From Peribacillus simplex NBRC 15720 = DSM 1321 (lineage in GTDB: Bacteria > Bacillota > Bacilli > Bacillales > DSM-1321), in NCBI RefSeq assembly GCF_002243645.1, contig NZ_CP017704.1, forward strand, positions 2,147,501 to 2,211,500: a DNA stretch of 64,000 nt. Direction: 5' to 3'. The notes beneath the pieces were generated by a model. That model did not search any database. It was not told where the DNA came from and saw only the letters and a program-made list of their open reading frames with translations. Numbering within the stretch: the first letter of the stretch is position 1; every line of letters begins with the position of its first letter. The translations under genes were made by a program, and so were the position numbers. Below are positions 1 through 11,759 of the stretch, piece by piece.

Positions 1-162
1 AAACGCATCAGATTGACTGATCAACGAAAGAAAAAGACCTCCAAGCCCCAATCCAGCTGTGGCAAGAAAATAAAATAACCCTTTATATTTCCTTCCTAGG
101 TAAAAATGTCCGAAACCTGGCAAAAATGATAATAAAAAGGCTAATACCGGACTTTTATTCAT
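1..162 (-). CDS. TM2-type small membrane protein, C-terminus outside window (partial)
   Basis: The reading frame starts at an ATG at 162-160, overlaps the end of the anti-sigma gene by 8 nt, and stays open to the left edge, giving 54 visible residues. After MNKSP comes a hydrophobic segment, then the turn PGFGHFYLGRKYKG, then a second glycine-rich hydrophobic stretch. This helix-turn-helix arrangement with G-x-x-x-FYLG is typical of the TM2 domain family of small membrane proteins. GGAGGGG lies about 10 nt before the ATG. The translational coupling suggests one transcript with the sigma and anti-sigma genes, so it may belong to the regulon or the sensing of that sigma factor; that role is inference. 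The family match rests on the motif only and the C-terminus is not visible. Confidence 0.65.
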   Translation of the reverse strand, partial: MNKSPVLAFLLSFLPGFGHFYLGRKYKGLFYFLATAGLGLGGLFLSLISQSDAF

Positions 163-622
163 TTCTAAACCCCTCCTTATTTTTCTTTTCGATAGAGTCC
201 ATCCAATTAAATGTTTTATCAATAAGTCCATCGGTTAAGGACTGCGTTTCCTTTTCGCTGCTTGATTCGACAGAATCCACGTATTCTGTCAATGATTGAA
301 ATACTCCGCCTGCCATTAATAAAATCGTAAAACCGGCCGCGATCAAGTAATGTTTTGTGATCGTACGAAGTGATTTCTCTTTTCTGTGTTGCTTAGCCTC
401 TTCAACAGAGGCGCTTTTCAGTCGGCTAATCGATTCCATGACAGGACCTGCAATATCAAACCCTTCAATGTCCAGACTGTTTTCTTCTTTTTCCATCGCT
501 TCCATATAGGCGGACAAACACTTGTCACAGGAGTATAGATGATTTTCATATTCAATTTTTAGAGCCTCTGGTATTTCATCTGCCAAATATACAACCCATT
601 CTGCTTCAGGAACATGATTCAT
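155..622 (-). CDS. Zinc-type anti-sigma factor, membrane anchored
   Basis: 155 residues. The ATG at 622 is chosen because it forms an ATGA overlap with the sigma-factor stop codon and follows a strong AGAGGAGG site; a longer frame upstream lacks such support. The N-terminal part carries His28, Cys32 and Cys35 (H-x3-C-x2-C), the signature of zinc-binding anti-sigma (ZAS) domains that hold ECF sigma factors inactive. One transmembrane helix lies at about residues 90-112, followed by an outside tail of about 40 residues rich in Ser, Glu and Lys. The expected topology is a cytoplasmic ZAS domain with an extracytoplasmic C-terminus that might sense envelope stress. The partner is almost certainly the adjacent ECF sigma factor. 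I cannot tell which named Bacillus pair it corresponds to. Confidence 0.85.
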   Translation of the reverse strand: MNHVPEAEWVVYLADEIPEALKIEYENHLYSCDKCLSAYMEAMEKEENSLDIEGFDIAGPVMESISRLKSASVEEAKQHRKEKSLRTITKHYLIAAGFTILLMAGGVFQSLTEYVDSVESSSEKETQSLTDGLIDKTFNWMDSIEKKNKEGFRNE

Positions 623-1161
623 GAAAAATCCTCCTCTTTCCAATGTTTTCTCATCCAATTTCTTGCCCGATATAGCTTTACCTCCACAGATTTCACTTGA
701 ATCTGCTGTTCCTCTGCAATTTGCTTGAATGTCTTTTCCTTTATGTAATAGCCATATACAACGTCCCGGTATCCCTCTGGAAGGTCATTCAGCTTCCGTA
801 ATACTTGCTTTCGCCTTTCATTCCGAAAAAATACTGCCTCGACATCATCAGTTAAACCCAAATTAGCTTCCGATGAATGTTCCTCCTGCAATTCTTCCTT
901 TTGGCGTTCCCTCTTTCTCTTTAAATCGATTGCATGATTGACCGCAATTCTGGTAATCCAAGTTTTGAAACCTTGGTTCTTATATTGAGGAAGAGAAGTA
1001 TAGATTTTGATAAAGACTTCCTGGGTAACATCTTCAGCATCCTTTTGGTTCCGCAAGACGGAATAGACGGTTCTATAAATCGTCTGTTTATAATTTTCAA
1101 TCAACATTCGGAATGCATGATCATTCCCAGCCCTTACCTTCTCAACCAACTCATCCGTCAC
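619..1161 (-). CDS. ECF-type RNA polymerase sigma factor
   Basis: 180 residues, the usual size for group 4 (ECF) sigma factors. Region 2 is clear near residues 25-90, including DAEDVTQEVFIKIY for core binding and the -10 recognition part FKTWITRIAVNHAIDLKRK. A charged linker follows, then region 4 at about 120-175 with the helix-turn-helix KTFKQIAEEQQIQVKSVEVK that reads the -35 element. The ATG at 1161 has AAAGGAGG upstream. The stop codon overlaps the start of the anti-sigma gene, and a TM2-type gene overlaps that in turn, so a three-gene operon is likely. Target genes cannot be deduced from this window. I saw no convincing autoregulatory ECF promoter in the 160 bp upstream. Confidence 0.9.
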   Translation of the reverse strand: MTDELVEKVRAGNDHAFRMLIENYKQTIYRTVYSVLRNQKDAEDVTQEVFIKIYTSLPQYKNQGFKTWITRIAVNHAIDLKRKRERQKEELQEEHSSEANLGLTDDVEAVFFRNERRKQVLRKLNDLPEGYRDVVYGYYIKEKTFKQIAEEQQIQVKSVEVKLYRARNWMRKHWKEEDFS

Positions 1162-1287
1162 TTCTCTTCCTCCTTTCCTGTTAAACTTTCATGTAATAGA
1201 CGACACAAAAAGGAGTTACCCCTACAGATAACTCAAAAAAAACAAAAATTATTTTCTCCTTTTTCACAGTAAACGCTTTTCTTAATC

Positions 1288-1322
1288 AAGAGAAAACCGT
1301 ACCACTTTAAAAGTGATACGGT
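1288..1322 (-). terminator. Intrinsic terminator after gatB
   Basis: Just past the gatB stop codon an inverted repeat (arms ACCGTA-CACTTT and AAAGTG-TACGGT with one mismatch) is followed on the minus strand by TTTTCTC. It closes the gatCAB transcript and separates it from the sigma-factor unit. Confidence 0.75.
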
Positions 1323-1327
1323 CAATA

Positions 1328-2755
1328 TTAACGTTTATTGATTTCTTCCACCAAAATTTTATTAACAAGCTGTGGATTGGCTTGTCCTTTTGTCGCTTTC
1401 ATGATCTGTCCGACAAGGAAGCCGATTGCCTTTTGTTTACCGGCTTTAAAATCTTCAATCGATTGCGGGTTATTATTCAATGCTTCTTCAACGGCTGTAC
1501 GCAATGCGCCTTCATCGGAAATTTGGACTAGTCCCTTCTCCTTGACGATCGTTTCAGCATTCCCGCCGTTTTCAATCAATTCTTTGAAAACTTTTTTGGC
1601 AATTTTAGAAGAAATCGTGCCATCTTCAATCAGCTTGATCATTCCAGCCAACGATTCAGCAGTCAATTTGACATCATGCAGCTCTTTACCTTCTGCATTC
1701 AAGAAAGCGGAAACCTCACCCATGATCCAGTTAGATGCTAGTTTTGCATCAGCGCCTGAAGCGACTGTCGCTTCAAAGAAATCAGCACTTTCTTTCGTTA
1801 CCGTTAAAACGGCTGCATCATATTCCGGTAAGCCAAATTCTTCGACATAGCGTTTTTTTCGTGCATCCGGAAGTTCCGGAATCTCGGCAGCAATACGCGC
1901 TTTCCATTCTTCATCGATATGGATTGTCAATAAGTCCGGTTCCGGGAAGTAACGGTAATCATCGGAGCCTTCCTTAATTCGCATTAGTACCGTTCTGCCT
2001 GTAGCTTCGTCGAACCGGCGGGTTTCCTGTTCGATTATGCCGCCTTCATTCAAGATTTCCGCTTGTCGGATTTCTTCATGCTCCAACCCTTTGCGAACGA
2101 AGTTGAATGAGTTCAAGTTTTTCAATTCGGTTTTCGTACCGAATTCTTTTTGGCCGACAGGTTTCAAGGAAATGTTTGCATCACAGCGAAGTGAGCCTTC
2201 TTCCATTTTACAATCGGAAACGCCGGTGTATTGAATGATGGATTTCAACTTTTCCAGATAAGCATAAGCCTCTTCCGGGGAAGTGATATCCGGTTCGGAT
2301 ACGATTTCAACAAGAGGCGTACCTTGACGGTTATAATCACACAATGAATAGTTCCCTTTATGTGTCAGCTTTCCAGCATCCTCTTCCATATGAATGCGGG
2401 TAATGCCAATTTTCTTTTTCTTGCCGCCCACTTCGATTTCAATCCAACCATGCTCACCGATCGGTTGATCGAACTGTGAAATTTGATATGCTTTAGGATT
2501 GTCCGGGTAAAAATAGTTTTTCCGGTCAAATTTCGTAATTTCCGCCACTTCGCAATTCAGGGCAATCGCAGCCTTCATTGCAAAATCAACAGCCTTTTTA
2601 TTGACGACAGGCAATACACCTGGGTAGCCTAGGTCAATTACAGTCGTGTTACTATTTGGAGCGGCACCAAAATGATTTGGGCTCGCTGAGAAAATTTTAG
2701 AATCCGTTTTTAATTCTACGTGTACTTCTAGACCAATCACCGTTTCAAAGTCCAT
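1328..2755 (-). CDS. gatB: Aspartyl/glutamyl-tRNA(Asn/Gln) amidotransferase subunit B
   Basis: 475 residues, matching the usual GatB length. GatB binds mischarged Glu-tRNA(Gln) and phosphorylates the glutamate carboxyl, while GatA supplies ammonia through the GatCAB complex. The N-terminus [13 protein letters not shown], the middle CDANISLKP stretch and the tRNA-binding YqeY-like C-terminal domain (about residues 325-475) are all present. The ATG at 2755 is preferred over the in-frame GTG three codons upstream because it has AGGGGTG at good spacing and starts like known GatB proteins. It is the last gene of gatC-gatA-gatB, with only 12 nt between gatA and gatB. Its presence implies the indirect pathway for Gln-tRNA(Gln), as in other Bacilli. 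Confidence 0.97.
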   Translation of the reverse strand: MDFETVIGLEVHVELKTDSKIFSASPNHFGAAPNSNTTVIDLGYPGVLPVVNKKAVDFAMKAAIALNCEVAEITKFDRKNYFYPDNPKAYQISQFDQPIGEHGWIEIEVGGKKKKIGITRIHMEEDAGKLTHKGNYSLCDYNRQGTPLVEIVSEPDITSPEEAYAYLEKLKSIIQYTGVSDCKMEEGSLRCDANISLKPVGQKEFGTKTELKNLNSFNFVRKGLEHEEIRQAEILNEGGIIEQETRRFDEATGRTVLMRIKEGSDDYRYFPEPDLLTIHIDEEWKARIAAEIPELPDARKKRYVEEFGLPEYDAAVLTVTKESADFFEATVASGADAKLASNWIMGEVSAFLNAEGKELHDVKLTAESLAGMIKLIEDGTISSKIAKKVFKELIENGGNAETIVKEKGLVQISDEGALRTAVEEALNNNPQSIEDFKAGKQKAIGFLVGQIMKATKGQANPQLVNKILVEEINKR

Positions 2756-2767
2756 TATTTTCACCCC

Positions 2768-4228
2768 TTACAGCTTAGGAAATTGTTTATGAAAATCTGT
2801 TGCTTGCTCAAATGCGTGAGCCGCGCGATAAATCGTGCTTTCATCAAAATGCTTCCCAATCATTTGCAGTCCAAGCGGAAGCCCATTCGCTGCGAATCCA
2901 CATGGCACTGATATACCTGGTACACCAGCAAGATTGACTGGAATCGTCAAGATATCATTCGCATACATCGTTAATGGATCGTCGACTTTTTCACCAATTT
3001 TAAATGCAGGTGTAGGTGTAGTCGGCCCAACGATGACATCGTATTTTTCAAAGACATCTTCAAAGTCTTTTTTGATTAATGTACGTACTTTTTGAGCCTT
3101 TTTATAATAAGCATCATAATAACCGGAACTTAAGGAGAACGTTCCAAGCATGATACGGCGTTTCACTTCGTCACCGAATCCTTCTGCACGGGTTTGCTTA
3201 TACATTTCGATAAGAGTCTCTGCATTATCTGTACGATGTCCGTAACGCACTCCGTCAAAACGTGAAAGGTTAGCCGAAGCTTCCGATGAAGATAGCAGGT
3301 AATAGGCAGCTAAAGCATATTTGGAATGCGGCAAGGATACCTCTTCCCATTCAGCTCCAAGCCCCTCTAATACTTTTAATGCTTCAAGTACGGAATTACG
3401 TGCTTCTTCCCCAACGCCTTCACCAAGATATTCTTTAGGCACAGCTATTTTCAATCCTCTAACATCGCCTGTTAATGAATTCACAAAACTCGGCACGTCA
3501 ACTTTAGCAGAGGTCGAATCCATTGGATCTACACCTGAAATCGCTTCAAGCAAATAAGCGTTATCTTCAACCGTTCTTGTAACTGGCCCAATTTGGTCCA
3601 ATGAAGACGCAAATGCTACTAGTCCGAATCGGGAAACCCGTCCATATGTAGGTTTTAAGCCGACAACTCCACAATATGCCGCTGGTTGGCGGATCGATCC
3701 ACCCGTATCGGAACCTAAAGAGAATAGGACTTCACCGGAAGCGACAGATGCAGCTGAACCACCCGAAGAACCGCCTGGCACATATTCCGTGTTCCAAGGG
3801 TTGCGTGTTGCCTGAAATGCGGAATTCTCATTAGAAGAACCCATCGCAAACTCATCCATATTCAATTTCCCTATCGTAACCGTTTCTGCTTTCTGTAGCT
3901 TTTGAACAACGGTTGCATCATAGATTGGATCAAAGTTCTCCAAAATTTTGCTCGCACAAGTCGTACGCAAATTTTTAGTGACAATATTATCCTTCACTCC
4001 GATTGGCATACCAAATAAAGCGCCTTCGTTCTCGCCTTTTACCAATTGATCATCCAATCGTTTTGCTTGATTGCGGGCGTTTTCTTCATCAAGTGTCAAA
4101 AATGCCTTCACCTTGTCCTCTACTTGTCCGATTCGCTCATACGATTCGTTAACAAGGTCAGTGACACTTATCTCTTTCTTATGTAAGCGTTCATGAAGCT
4201 CAGAAACCTTTTGTTCGAACAACGACAT
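2768..4228 (-). CDS. gatA: Glutamyl-tRNA(Gln) amidotransferase subunit A
   Basis: 486 residues of the amidase-signature family. GatA hydrolyses glutamine and passes ammonia to GatB. The Ser-cisSer-Lys catalytic triad is visible: Lys79 in GMPIGVKDN, the cis-serine in the glycine/serine-rich [10 protein letters not shown] and the nucleophile serine in GSDTGGSIR. Two ATG codons stand in tandem; the second (4228) is preferred because AAGGAGG lies 7 nt before it and only 4 nt before the first. gatC is 12 nt upstream and gatB 12 nt downstream, so the three are translated from one message. Nothing in the protein departs from the family. Confidence 0.97.
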   Translation of the reverse strand: MSLFEQKVSELHERLHKKEISVTDLVNESYERIGQVEDKVKAFLTLDEENARNQAKRLDDQLVKGENEGALFGMPIGVKDNIVTKNLRTTCASKILENFDPIYDATVVQKLQKAETVTIGKLNMDEFAMGSSNENSAFQATRNPWNTEYVPGGSSGGSAASVASGEVLFSLGSDTGGSIRQPAAYCGVVGLKPTYGRVSRFGLVAFASSLDQIGPVTRTVEDNAYLLEAISGVDPMDSTSAKVDVPSFVNSLTGDVRGLKIAVPKEYLGEGVGEEARNSVLEALKVLEGLGAEWEEVSLPHSKYALAAYYLLSSSEASANLSRFDGVRYGHRTDNAETLIEMYKQTRAEGFGDEVKRRIMLGTFSLSSGYYDAYYKKAQKVRTLIKKDFEDVFEKYDVIVGPTTPTPAFKIGEKVDDPLTMYANDILTIPVNLAGVPGISVPCGFAANGLPLGLQMIGKHFDESTIYRAAHAFEQATDFHKQFPKL

Positions 4229-4240
4229 CATTGTCCCTCC

Positions 4241-4531
4241 TTATTCAATTATTGATGGTACACGGATATATCCTTCTTTGCTATCCGGTGCATTTTTAAT
4301 TACTTCATCTACTGGCAATCCCGGTTTTGCGACATCTTCGCGCATAACATTCTTCATATCCAAAACGTGAGAAGTCGGGTTTACTTGATCCGTATCAAGC
4401 TCATTCAACTGCTCCGCGAATGAAATCATTTGGTCAAGCTGATGCTGAAACTGTTGTGCTTCTTCTTCCGTAATAGCCAAACGAGCCAAATGGGCAACGT
4501 GTTTAACTTGTTCCATAGAAATACGTGACAT
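4241..4531 (-). CDS. gatC: Glutamyl-tRNA(Gln) amidotransferase subunit C
   Basis: 96 residues. GatC is the small belt-like subunit that wraps and stabilises GatA and GatB. The start is the ATG of MSRIS (4531), with GGAGGTG 7 nt upstream; a longer frame adds nine residues without support. The core [12 protein letters not shown] and the C-terminal NAPD-x4-GYIRVPSI motif, which packs on GatA, are intact. It is the first gene of the gatCAB operon, about 70 nt downstream of a sigma-A promoter. Confidence 0.97.
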   Translation of the reverse strand: MSRISMEQVKHVAHLARLAITEEEAQQFQHQLDQMISFAEQLNELDTDQVNPTSHVLDMKNVMREDVAKPGLPVDEVIKNAPDSKEGYIRVPSIIE

Positions 4532-4602
4532 TCTCTTCACCTCCGAAAAAATATCCAAATCGACTGAATTTCGTCGCTTTTCTCCATATAATCATCGTTT
4601 AA

Positions 4603-4632
4603 ATCATATCAAACTATTACACAGTAAAGCAA
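4603..4632 (-). promoter_or_regulatory. Candidate sigma-A promoter of gatCAB
   Basis: On the minus strand TTGCTT and TATGAT are separated by 18 nt, about 70 nt before the gatC ATG. The rest of the 380-nt gap between camS and gatC holds the camS terminator and two copies of a TTTCCGGGAAAT-like palindrome (4683-4694 and 4713-4725). I see no further gene there. Confidence 0.55.
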
Positions 4633-4878
4633 CAAGAGATACAATGTCGAAATTCAATTATTTCATAAGGAAAAAGAGATATTTTCCGGGAAATATGGGA
4701 AAGTTGCCGAAATTTCCGGGGAAATGACAATAAGGCCTTTAAAATTCGACAAATGTTCCCTTTTTAAAGTATTTGCTTCCTAAGATGGAAGGGTTTACTT
4801 TCTCCTATATATTTTTGTTCCTGGTTAAGGTTATTTTGAAATTTACAAGAAATAGATTCCAATTTTAAAGTGGGTCGC

Positions 4879-4909
4879 AAAAAAGATGAAGCCGTTAAGC
4901 TTCATCTTT
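4879..4909 (-). terminator. Intrinsic terminator after camS
   Basis: Perfect stem AAAGATGAAGC / GCTTCATCTTT with a 6-nt loop and a T-run on the minus strand, starting 3 nt past the camS stop codon. It closes the pcrB-pcrA-ligA-camS transcript. Confidence 0.85.
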
Positions 4910-4911
4910 TA

Positions 4912-6081
4912 TCATTCGTATATATGCACGGTTGGTTCGTCCTGATTTGCTTCACGGACTATGAGCGCTTCAGGTCCATTTACAGAGGTAATGGATACCT
5001 GTACGGCAATATAGTTCGGGAAACGTTCCATTACAAGCCCAGCAACATATTGGGTAAAGCCGATGGCTTCCGAGTTCCCATAAAATTGAATGGGGATATC
5101 GATGTTCAGACTTTGCAGTTGATCATCCATATAGAACGCCCTCCCGATGACTCCGTTAAAGTTAGGGAAGTATTCTTCGACATCTTCTTTAAAGTTCGTG
5201 AAAGTATTGACGTCATCACGGTATTTTTTTTCAGCACCAGCTGAAGGAAATAGGAAATACTCTTCGTCCAAGTCCGTCCATTTTCCAATGTTGTCAGAGT
5301 TTTTATCGATATTTGTATAGGAAATGAAATTCCCAGGGACTACTGAAGATTTTTCATTTTGCTCGAATAAGGCAATCGTAATCGGAACATTTTTCAGCTT
5401 GTCCTTTTTACGCAGCCTTTTTAAGACTTCTGCAGCAATTTTCTCCCCTTCTTGCTTTAGCTTATTACTATCGATTTTCTTTTCATAGGTGGCACCGTAT
5501 GCTTCTTTTTGATAGTAATGCACTGAATTCAGCGCAAGACCTATTACAACTCCGCCAAGGCTCACTGAATTATCTTTTGTTTTTACCAAGTAATTATGTT
5601 CTAAAACATGGGCAAGATAGATCGGATTTTCTTGATTCCGCTTATCAATGTCACCTTTACCTGGATCAACCGGATTCAAGCCAAGATTCTTTGAGGCTTT
5701 CATGTCCTTCTCTTTCAACTGACTATCGGTATATTTTCTGTTCAGCCAAGAAGATATCTCGGAACTATCTAGTATTTGCCCCTCTTGAAACAGGTAATCT
5801 TCCGGGTCGAATTGGGTTTGGGCCAACCTCATCAATCCATTTTCGAATTCTTCAATGTCATATCGGGTATTTAGATTGGATACGACCAAACCGCGTGCTT
5901 TTGATGGTTCAAACGGTAGGATTGTTTGATAATATTCTTCCGAAATTTTATACTTCGGAATAATTGCCGTTTCTTTTTTGTCTTTGGAGTCTTGAACTAC
6001 CTCTTGCTTATCCTCAAAACTAGGCGCACATCCAGCAAGAAGCAGTATAAGAATCATCCCCAAAATAGAGTGTTTCCTCAT
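4912..6081 (-). CDS. camS: CamS family lipoprotein (YerH)
   Basis: 389 residues. A lipoprotein signal peptide is plain: a basic start, a hydrophobic stretch and the lipobox LLAGC with the lipidated cysteine at residue 18, so the mature protein sits on the outer face of the membrane. The rest matches the CamS family, named after the Staphylococcus/Enterococcus cAM373 sex-pheromone precursor whose signal peptide is processed into a pheromone; in Bacillus the function of YerH is unknown. AGAGGTG lies 5 nt before the ATG. It follows ligA by only 11 nt, matching the conserved pcrB-pcrA-ligA-yerH order. No pheromone function should be assumed here. Confidence 0.9.
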   Translation of the reverse strand: MRKHSILGMILILLLAGCAPSFEDKQEVVQDSKDKKETAIIPKYKISEEYYQTILPFEPSKARGLVVSNLNTRYDIEEFENGLMRLAQTQFDPEDYLFQEGQILDSSEISSWLNRKYTDSQLKEKDMKASKNLGLNPVDPGKGDIDKRNQENPIYLAHVLEHNYLVKTKDNSVSLGGVVIGLALNSVHYYQKEAYGATYEKKIDSNKLKQEGEKIAAEVLKRLRKKDKLKNVPITIALFEQNEKSSVVPGNFISYTNIDKNSDNIGKWTDLDEEYFLFPSAGAEKKYRDDVNTFTNFKEDVEEYFPNFNGVIGRAFYMDDQLQSLNIDIPIQFYGNSEAIGFTQYVAGLVMERFPNYIAVQVSITSVNGPEALIVREANQDEPTVHIYE

Positions 6082-6092
6082 AGCTACACCTC

Positions 6093-8177
<2,085 letters not shown>

Positions 8178-8202
8178 TTACCAGTAGAAACATATTAATA
8201 GC

Positions 8203-10449
8203 TTATGCTTTTTCAACTGGTGCAAATTTCGCCAATAGACGTTTGATGCCGATTGGACTTGGAAAGGCAATATCCAGTTCCTTCCCTTCGCCTTCCCCTT
8301 TTACGCTCACCACGGTTCCTATCCCCCATTTTTTATGGGATGCACGGTCGCCGACAGCCCAGCCGATCTCTTCACCGCCCGTTGCGGATGGTGCAGAAAC
8401 AGCTTTTCCAAAGGCAGGCACTTTTCTTGTGGAAGCTGTTGAAGGAGATCCGGTTCTCGAAGAACTGAAAGGTGTTTGCCTAGCTCTAGGAGCCGGTTTC
8501 GGTTTTAGATCTTCAAGAAGTTCCTCTGGTATTTCACTGATGAATCGTGAAACTGGATTCATGCTCGTCCGTCCATACAATGTCCGCATTTGGGCATTGC
8601 TTATGAATAGTTCATTTTCAGCCCTTGTAATTCCAACATAAGCCAGACGGCGTTCTTCTTCCATCTCCTCTTCATCCATGAGCGAGCGGCTATGAGGGAA
8701 AACACCTTCTTCAAGACCCAGTAAAAAGACTACCGGATATTCTAGTCCCTTCGCAGAGTGAAGTGTCATCAGCGTTACAGTGTTTGTAGCTTCTTCGGAA
8801 TTCTCATCTAGTTGATCTATATCTGCAACCAATGCCAGATCCGTTAAAAAGCCCACCAATGATTTGTCCTCGCTGCTATCTTCGAATGCTTTCGTAACAG
8901 ATAAAAACTCATCTATATTTTCAAGCCGGCTTTGTGATTCAATCGTTTTTTCTGCCTGCAGCATCTCACGGTAACCGGTTTTCTTAATGACTTCCTCCAC
9001 CAGTTCCGTCACGGATAAGTACTCCTGCTGATTTGTATAGTTAGTGATCAGCGTATGGAATTCCCTTGCCGCTTTGGTAGCCTTCCCGCTTATCCCTACC
9101 ATTTCCACAGATTCGAGTGCTTTATAAATGGAAACATCATATTGATCTGCATAATCTGCCACTTTGTCCATTGAAGTTGCACCAATTCCGCGTTTTGGTA
9201 CATTGATTACACGGCGGAGACTGATGTCATCATCAGGATTCGCAATAAGGCGAAGATAGGCAAGTAAATCCTTAATCTCTTTACGGTCATAGAACTTGGT
9301 TCCGCCGACTATTGCATAATTTATATTGGATTTAAGCAGAACTTCCTCCATGACACGTGATTGTGCATTTGTTCTGTAAAGTATTGCTATATCGGAATAT
9401 TTCCTGCTACCGCCCTGAACTAACTCATTTATCTTTCCAGCTACAAATTGTGCTTCCCCTTGCTCATTGTCTGCACGGTAATAGAATAACTTATTGCCAT
9501 CTGCATTCTCAGTCCAAAGATTTTTCGGCTTACGGTTTTGATTGTTACCGATGACCTTATTCGCCGCTGCTAGAATCTTTTTCGTCGAGCGGTAATTCTG
9601 CTCAAGGAAAATCATGTTGGCATTCGGATAATCTTTTTCAAATGAAAGGATATTCGCAATATCCGCACCGCGCCAACGATAGATCGATTGATCGGAATCC
9701 CCGACAACACAGAGATTACGGAAGCGTGAAGCCAGTAGTTTAACAAGCATGTATTGAGCCCTGTTCGTATCTTGGTACTCATCAACATGAATGTATTGAA
9801 ATTTACGCTGATAATATTCAAGCACCTCAGGTACGAGCTGGAACAATTGAATCGTCATCATGATCAAATCATCGAAATCAAGCGCTGAATTTTTACGCAG
9901 CCGTTTTTGATATTCCGTATATACATCGGCAGTTACTTTAGTGAAGTAATCAGAAGCCGTCTTCAGGTACTCTTCCGGCCCGACCAATTCATTTTTCGCT
10001 GAACTGATGCTACCCAAAATGGCACGGTAATCATATTTCTTTGTATCCATATTACGATCTTTCATAATTTGTTTTATGACCGATTGCTGATCCGTCGTAT
10101 CCAATATCGAGAAGTTCCTATTAAATCCGATACGGTCGATATCTCTTCGTAAAATGCGGACACACATCGAGTGGAAAGTTGAAATCCAGATATCTTCGGA
10201 TGCACCGCCAAGTATGGCGCGGATCCTCTCCTTCATCTCACGGGCCGCTTTGTTGGTGAACGTGATTGCAAGGATGTTCCATGGCGCTATTTCCTTCTCG
10301 ACCATCAAGTAAGCTATTCGGTGAGTCAGCACACGCGTCTTTCCACTTCCTGCCCCAGCCATGATTAAAAGTGGGCCATCAGTTGATTTCACTGCTTTTT
10401 GTTGCTGTTCATTCAAACCTATTAATAATTTTTCCGCTAAATATTGCAT
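8203..10449 (-). CDS. pcrA: ATP-dependent 3'-5' DNA helicase PcrA
   Basis: 748 residues, superfamily 1 (UvrD/PcrA). PcrA unwinds DNA in repair and plasmid replication and strips RecA and RNA polymerase from DNA. Walker A AGAGSGKT (residues 31-38), the DEYQDTN Walker B box, [14 protein letters not shown] and QNYRST are all intact, and [19 protein letters not shown] marks the second RecA-like domain. The C-terminus is a Ser/Thr/Pro-rich linker followed by a Tudor-like module with [17 protein letters not shown] that contacts RNA polymerase. The ATG at 10449 is chosen over a GTG two codons earlier because of its GGTGG spacing. pcrB is 61 nt upstream. Confidence 0.97.
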   Translation of the reverse strand: MQYLAEKLLIGLNEQQQKAVKSTDGPLLIMAGAGSGKTRVLTHRIAYLMVEKEIAPWNILAITFTNKAAREMKERIRAILGGASEDIWISTFHSMCVRILRRDIDRIGFNRNFSILDTTDQQSVIKQIMKDRNMDTKKYDYRAILGSISSAKNELVGPEEYLKTASDYFTKVTADVYTEYQKRLRKNSALDFDDLIMMTIQLFQLVPEVLEYYQRKFQYIHVDEYQDTNRAQYMLVKLLASRFRNLCVVGDSDQSIYRWRGADIANILSFEKDYPNANMIFLEQNYRSTKKILAAANKVIGNNQNRKPKNLWTENADGNKLFYYRADNEQGEAQFVAGKINELVQGGSRKYSDIAILYRTNAQSRVMEEVLLKSNINYAIVGGTKFYDRKEIKDLLAYLRLIANPDDDISLRRVINVPKRGIGATSMDKVADYADQYDVSIYKALESVEMVGISGKATKAAREFHTLITNYTNQQEYLSVTELVEEVIKKTGYREMLQAEKTIESQSRLENIDEFLSVTKAFEDSSEDKSLVGFLTDLALVADIDQLDENSEEATNTVTLMTLHSAKGLEYPVVFLLGLEEGVFPHSRSLMDEEEMEEERRLAYVGITRAENELFISNAQMRTLYGRTSMNPVSRFISEIPEELLEDLKPKPAPRARQTPFSSSRTGSPSTASTRKVPAFGKAVSAPSATGGEEIGWAVGDRASHKKWGIGTVVSVKGEGEGKELDIAFPSPIGIKRLLAKFAPVEKA

Positions 10450-10510
10450 TATCACACCACCTATACGAACATTCGTTTCTGTTTTAGTATACTATATTTA
10501 TTACATGTTT

Positions 10511-11194
10511 TCATTTAACTGCCGAAACTGTTGCAAGTGCCACCTTCAAATCTTCATAAATCACGTTGCCGACAACGATGACATCCGCAATCTTAGACAT
10601 CTCTTTGGCCTGTTCAACCGATTTTATCCCACCGCCATAGAATAGTACGGTATCCTCCAAACTCTCTTTGGCGGCTTCCACCATCTGGACATCGCCATAA
10701 TCACCGCTGTATTCCAAATAAAAAATCGGCAGGTTGAACATCTTTTCAGCCATCATCGCGTATGCACCCACATCATCCATATCCAAATCAGTATTGGCTT
10801 TCGTCAATTGGGCCGCCTTGCACTCTGGATTCAGAATACAGTACCCTTCAACGAAAATTTCATCCCAATTTAAAAGGTATCCGTATTCCTTGACTGCTTG
10901 CTGATGCAGTTTCATCATCCAATCCGGGTTTGTGCTATTCAGGACACTCGGAATGAAATATAAATCAAACCCTGGTGTCACCGTTTCAACAGAGGAAATT
11001 TCCATCACACATGGAACGGTATATCGTCTGACACGTGCCATTAAATGAAGCACATTCTCAAGCGTGATTCCATCCGTTCCTCCGACCATGATTGCATCAG
11101 TACCGGATTCACAGACTTTCTCAAGGGCCTCATCACTTATTTCTTTATTTGGATCGAGTTTGAAAACATGTTTCCACTCGCGAAAATCGTACAT
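10511..11194 (-). CDS. pcrB: Heptaprenylglyceryl phosphate synthase
   Basis: 227 residues. PcrB is the bacterial relative of archaeal geranylgeranylglyceryl phosphate synthase; in Bacillus it joins heptaprenyl diphosphate to glycerol-1-phosphate. The (beta/alpha)8 barrel features are present: the N-terminal HVFKLDPNK, the [11 protein letters not shown] strand-loop, YLEYSGDYG and the phosphate-binding FYGGGIKS near the C-terminus. The ATG at 11194 has GGAGG 6 nt upstream. It heads the pcrB-pcrA-ligA-camS operon behind an extended -10 promoter. Confidence 0.95.
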   Translation of the reverse strand: MYDFREWKHVFKLDPNKEISDEALEKVCESGTDAIMVGGTDGITLENVLHLMARVRRYTVPCVMEISSVETVTPGFDLYFIPSVLNSTNPDWMMKLHQQAVKEYGYLLNWDEIFVEGYCILNPECKAAQLTKANTDLDMDDVGAYAMMAEKMFNLPIFYLEYSGDYGDVQMVEAAKESLEDTVLFYGGGIKSVEQAKEMSKIADVIVVGNVIYEDLKVALATVSAVK

Positions 11195-11226
11195 TATAAT
11201 CCTCCATTCACACTTCCCATTACACC

Positions 11227-11256
11227 ATTATAGCATTAAGATTTTTCATTAAAAAA
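11227..11256 (-). promoter_or_regulatory. Candidate extended -10 promoter of pcrB operon
   Basis: The minus strand has TGCTATAAT, an extended -10 match to sigma-A, about 33 nt before the pcrB ATG. The -35 region is only a T-rich TTTTTTAATG and has no good hexamer, so the extended -10 carries the call. Confidence 0.55.
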
Positions 11257-11365
11257 GAGAAGTATCGATAAAATGTTATTACCAAATGGAACCTCTGAAT
11301 CTAAATTCCAATATAACACGGATACGGCTGAAAGACAGCCGGCAAAGAAAAAGTGATGGACCCCC

Positions 11366-11400
11366 AAAATAAAAAGCCGGGAAATGAATTCCTCGGCTTG
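11366..11400 (-). terminator. Intrinsic terminator after yerC
   Basis: AAGCCG-GGAA and TTCC-CGGCTT arms with a short loop, followed on the minus strand by TTTTTATTTT, 19 nt past the yerC stop. A second small perfect hairpin (CGGCTG / CAGCCG, 11325-11341) lies just beyond and has no T-run. Confidence 0.8.
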
Positions 11401-11418
11401 TTATTATAATCGATAGAA

Positions 11419-11733
11419 TTAAGATTCAGTTGTTTCCTCAACGTTATCCTTAATACGGTTAAGTGCCATAGAATAAGCATCATTTCCGTAATTCAAGCAG
11501 CGTTTGACCCTGGAAATCGTAGCCGTGCTTGCACCCGTTTCCGTTTCAATTTTATGATAGGTTTTACCTTCTTCAAGCATGCGGGCTACTTCAAGACGCT
11601 GTGCCAGTGATGAAATTTCATTGACTGTGCATAAATCATCAAAAAATCGATAGCATTCGTCTAAATCACGCAAGGAAAGGATCGACTTAAACAGCTGATC
11701 CGTTTCTTTTCCCCTTAACTTATCAATTTGCAT
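11419..11733 (-). CDS. yerC: TrpR-like protein YerC/YecD family
   Basis: 104 residues. It is a small all-helical protein with a Trp-repressor-type helix-turn-helix in EISSLAQRLEVARMLEEGKTY then TGASTATISRVKRCL, a fold defined by the YerC/YecD family. The DNA target and any ligand are not known to me. The ATG at 11733 follows GAGGGGGAG. It sits 26 nt after yerB and ends at a terminator, so it is the last gene of yerA-yerB-yerC, the same order as in B. subtilis. Confidence 0.9.
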   Translation of the reverse strand: MQIDKLRGKETDQLFKSILSLRDLDECYRFFDDLCTVNEISSLAQRLEVARMLEEGKTYHKIETETGASTATISRVKRCLNYGNDAYSMALNRIKDNVEETTES

Positions 11734-11759
11734 GTTACTCCCCCTCTATTTCATGGGTA

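Noticed and set aside
1165..1230. ECF-type promoter (GGTAAC ... CGTC) before the sigma-factor gene
   Set aside because: Spacing between the AAC and CGTC elements is 12 nt instead of about 16, so autoregulation could not be supported.
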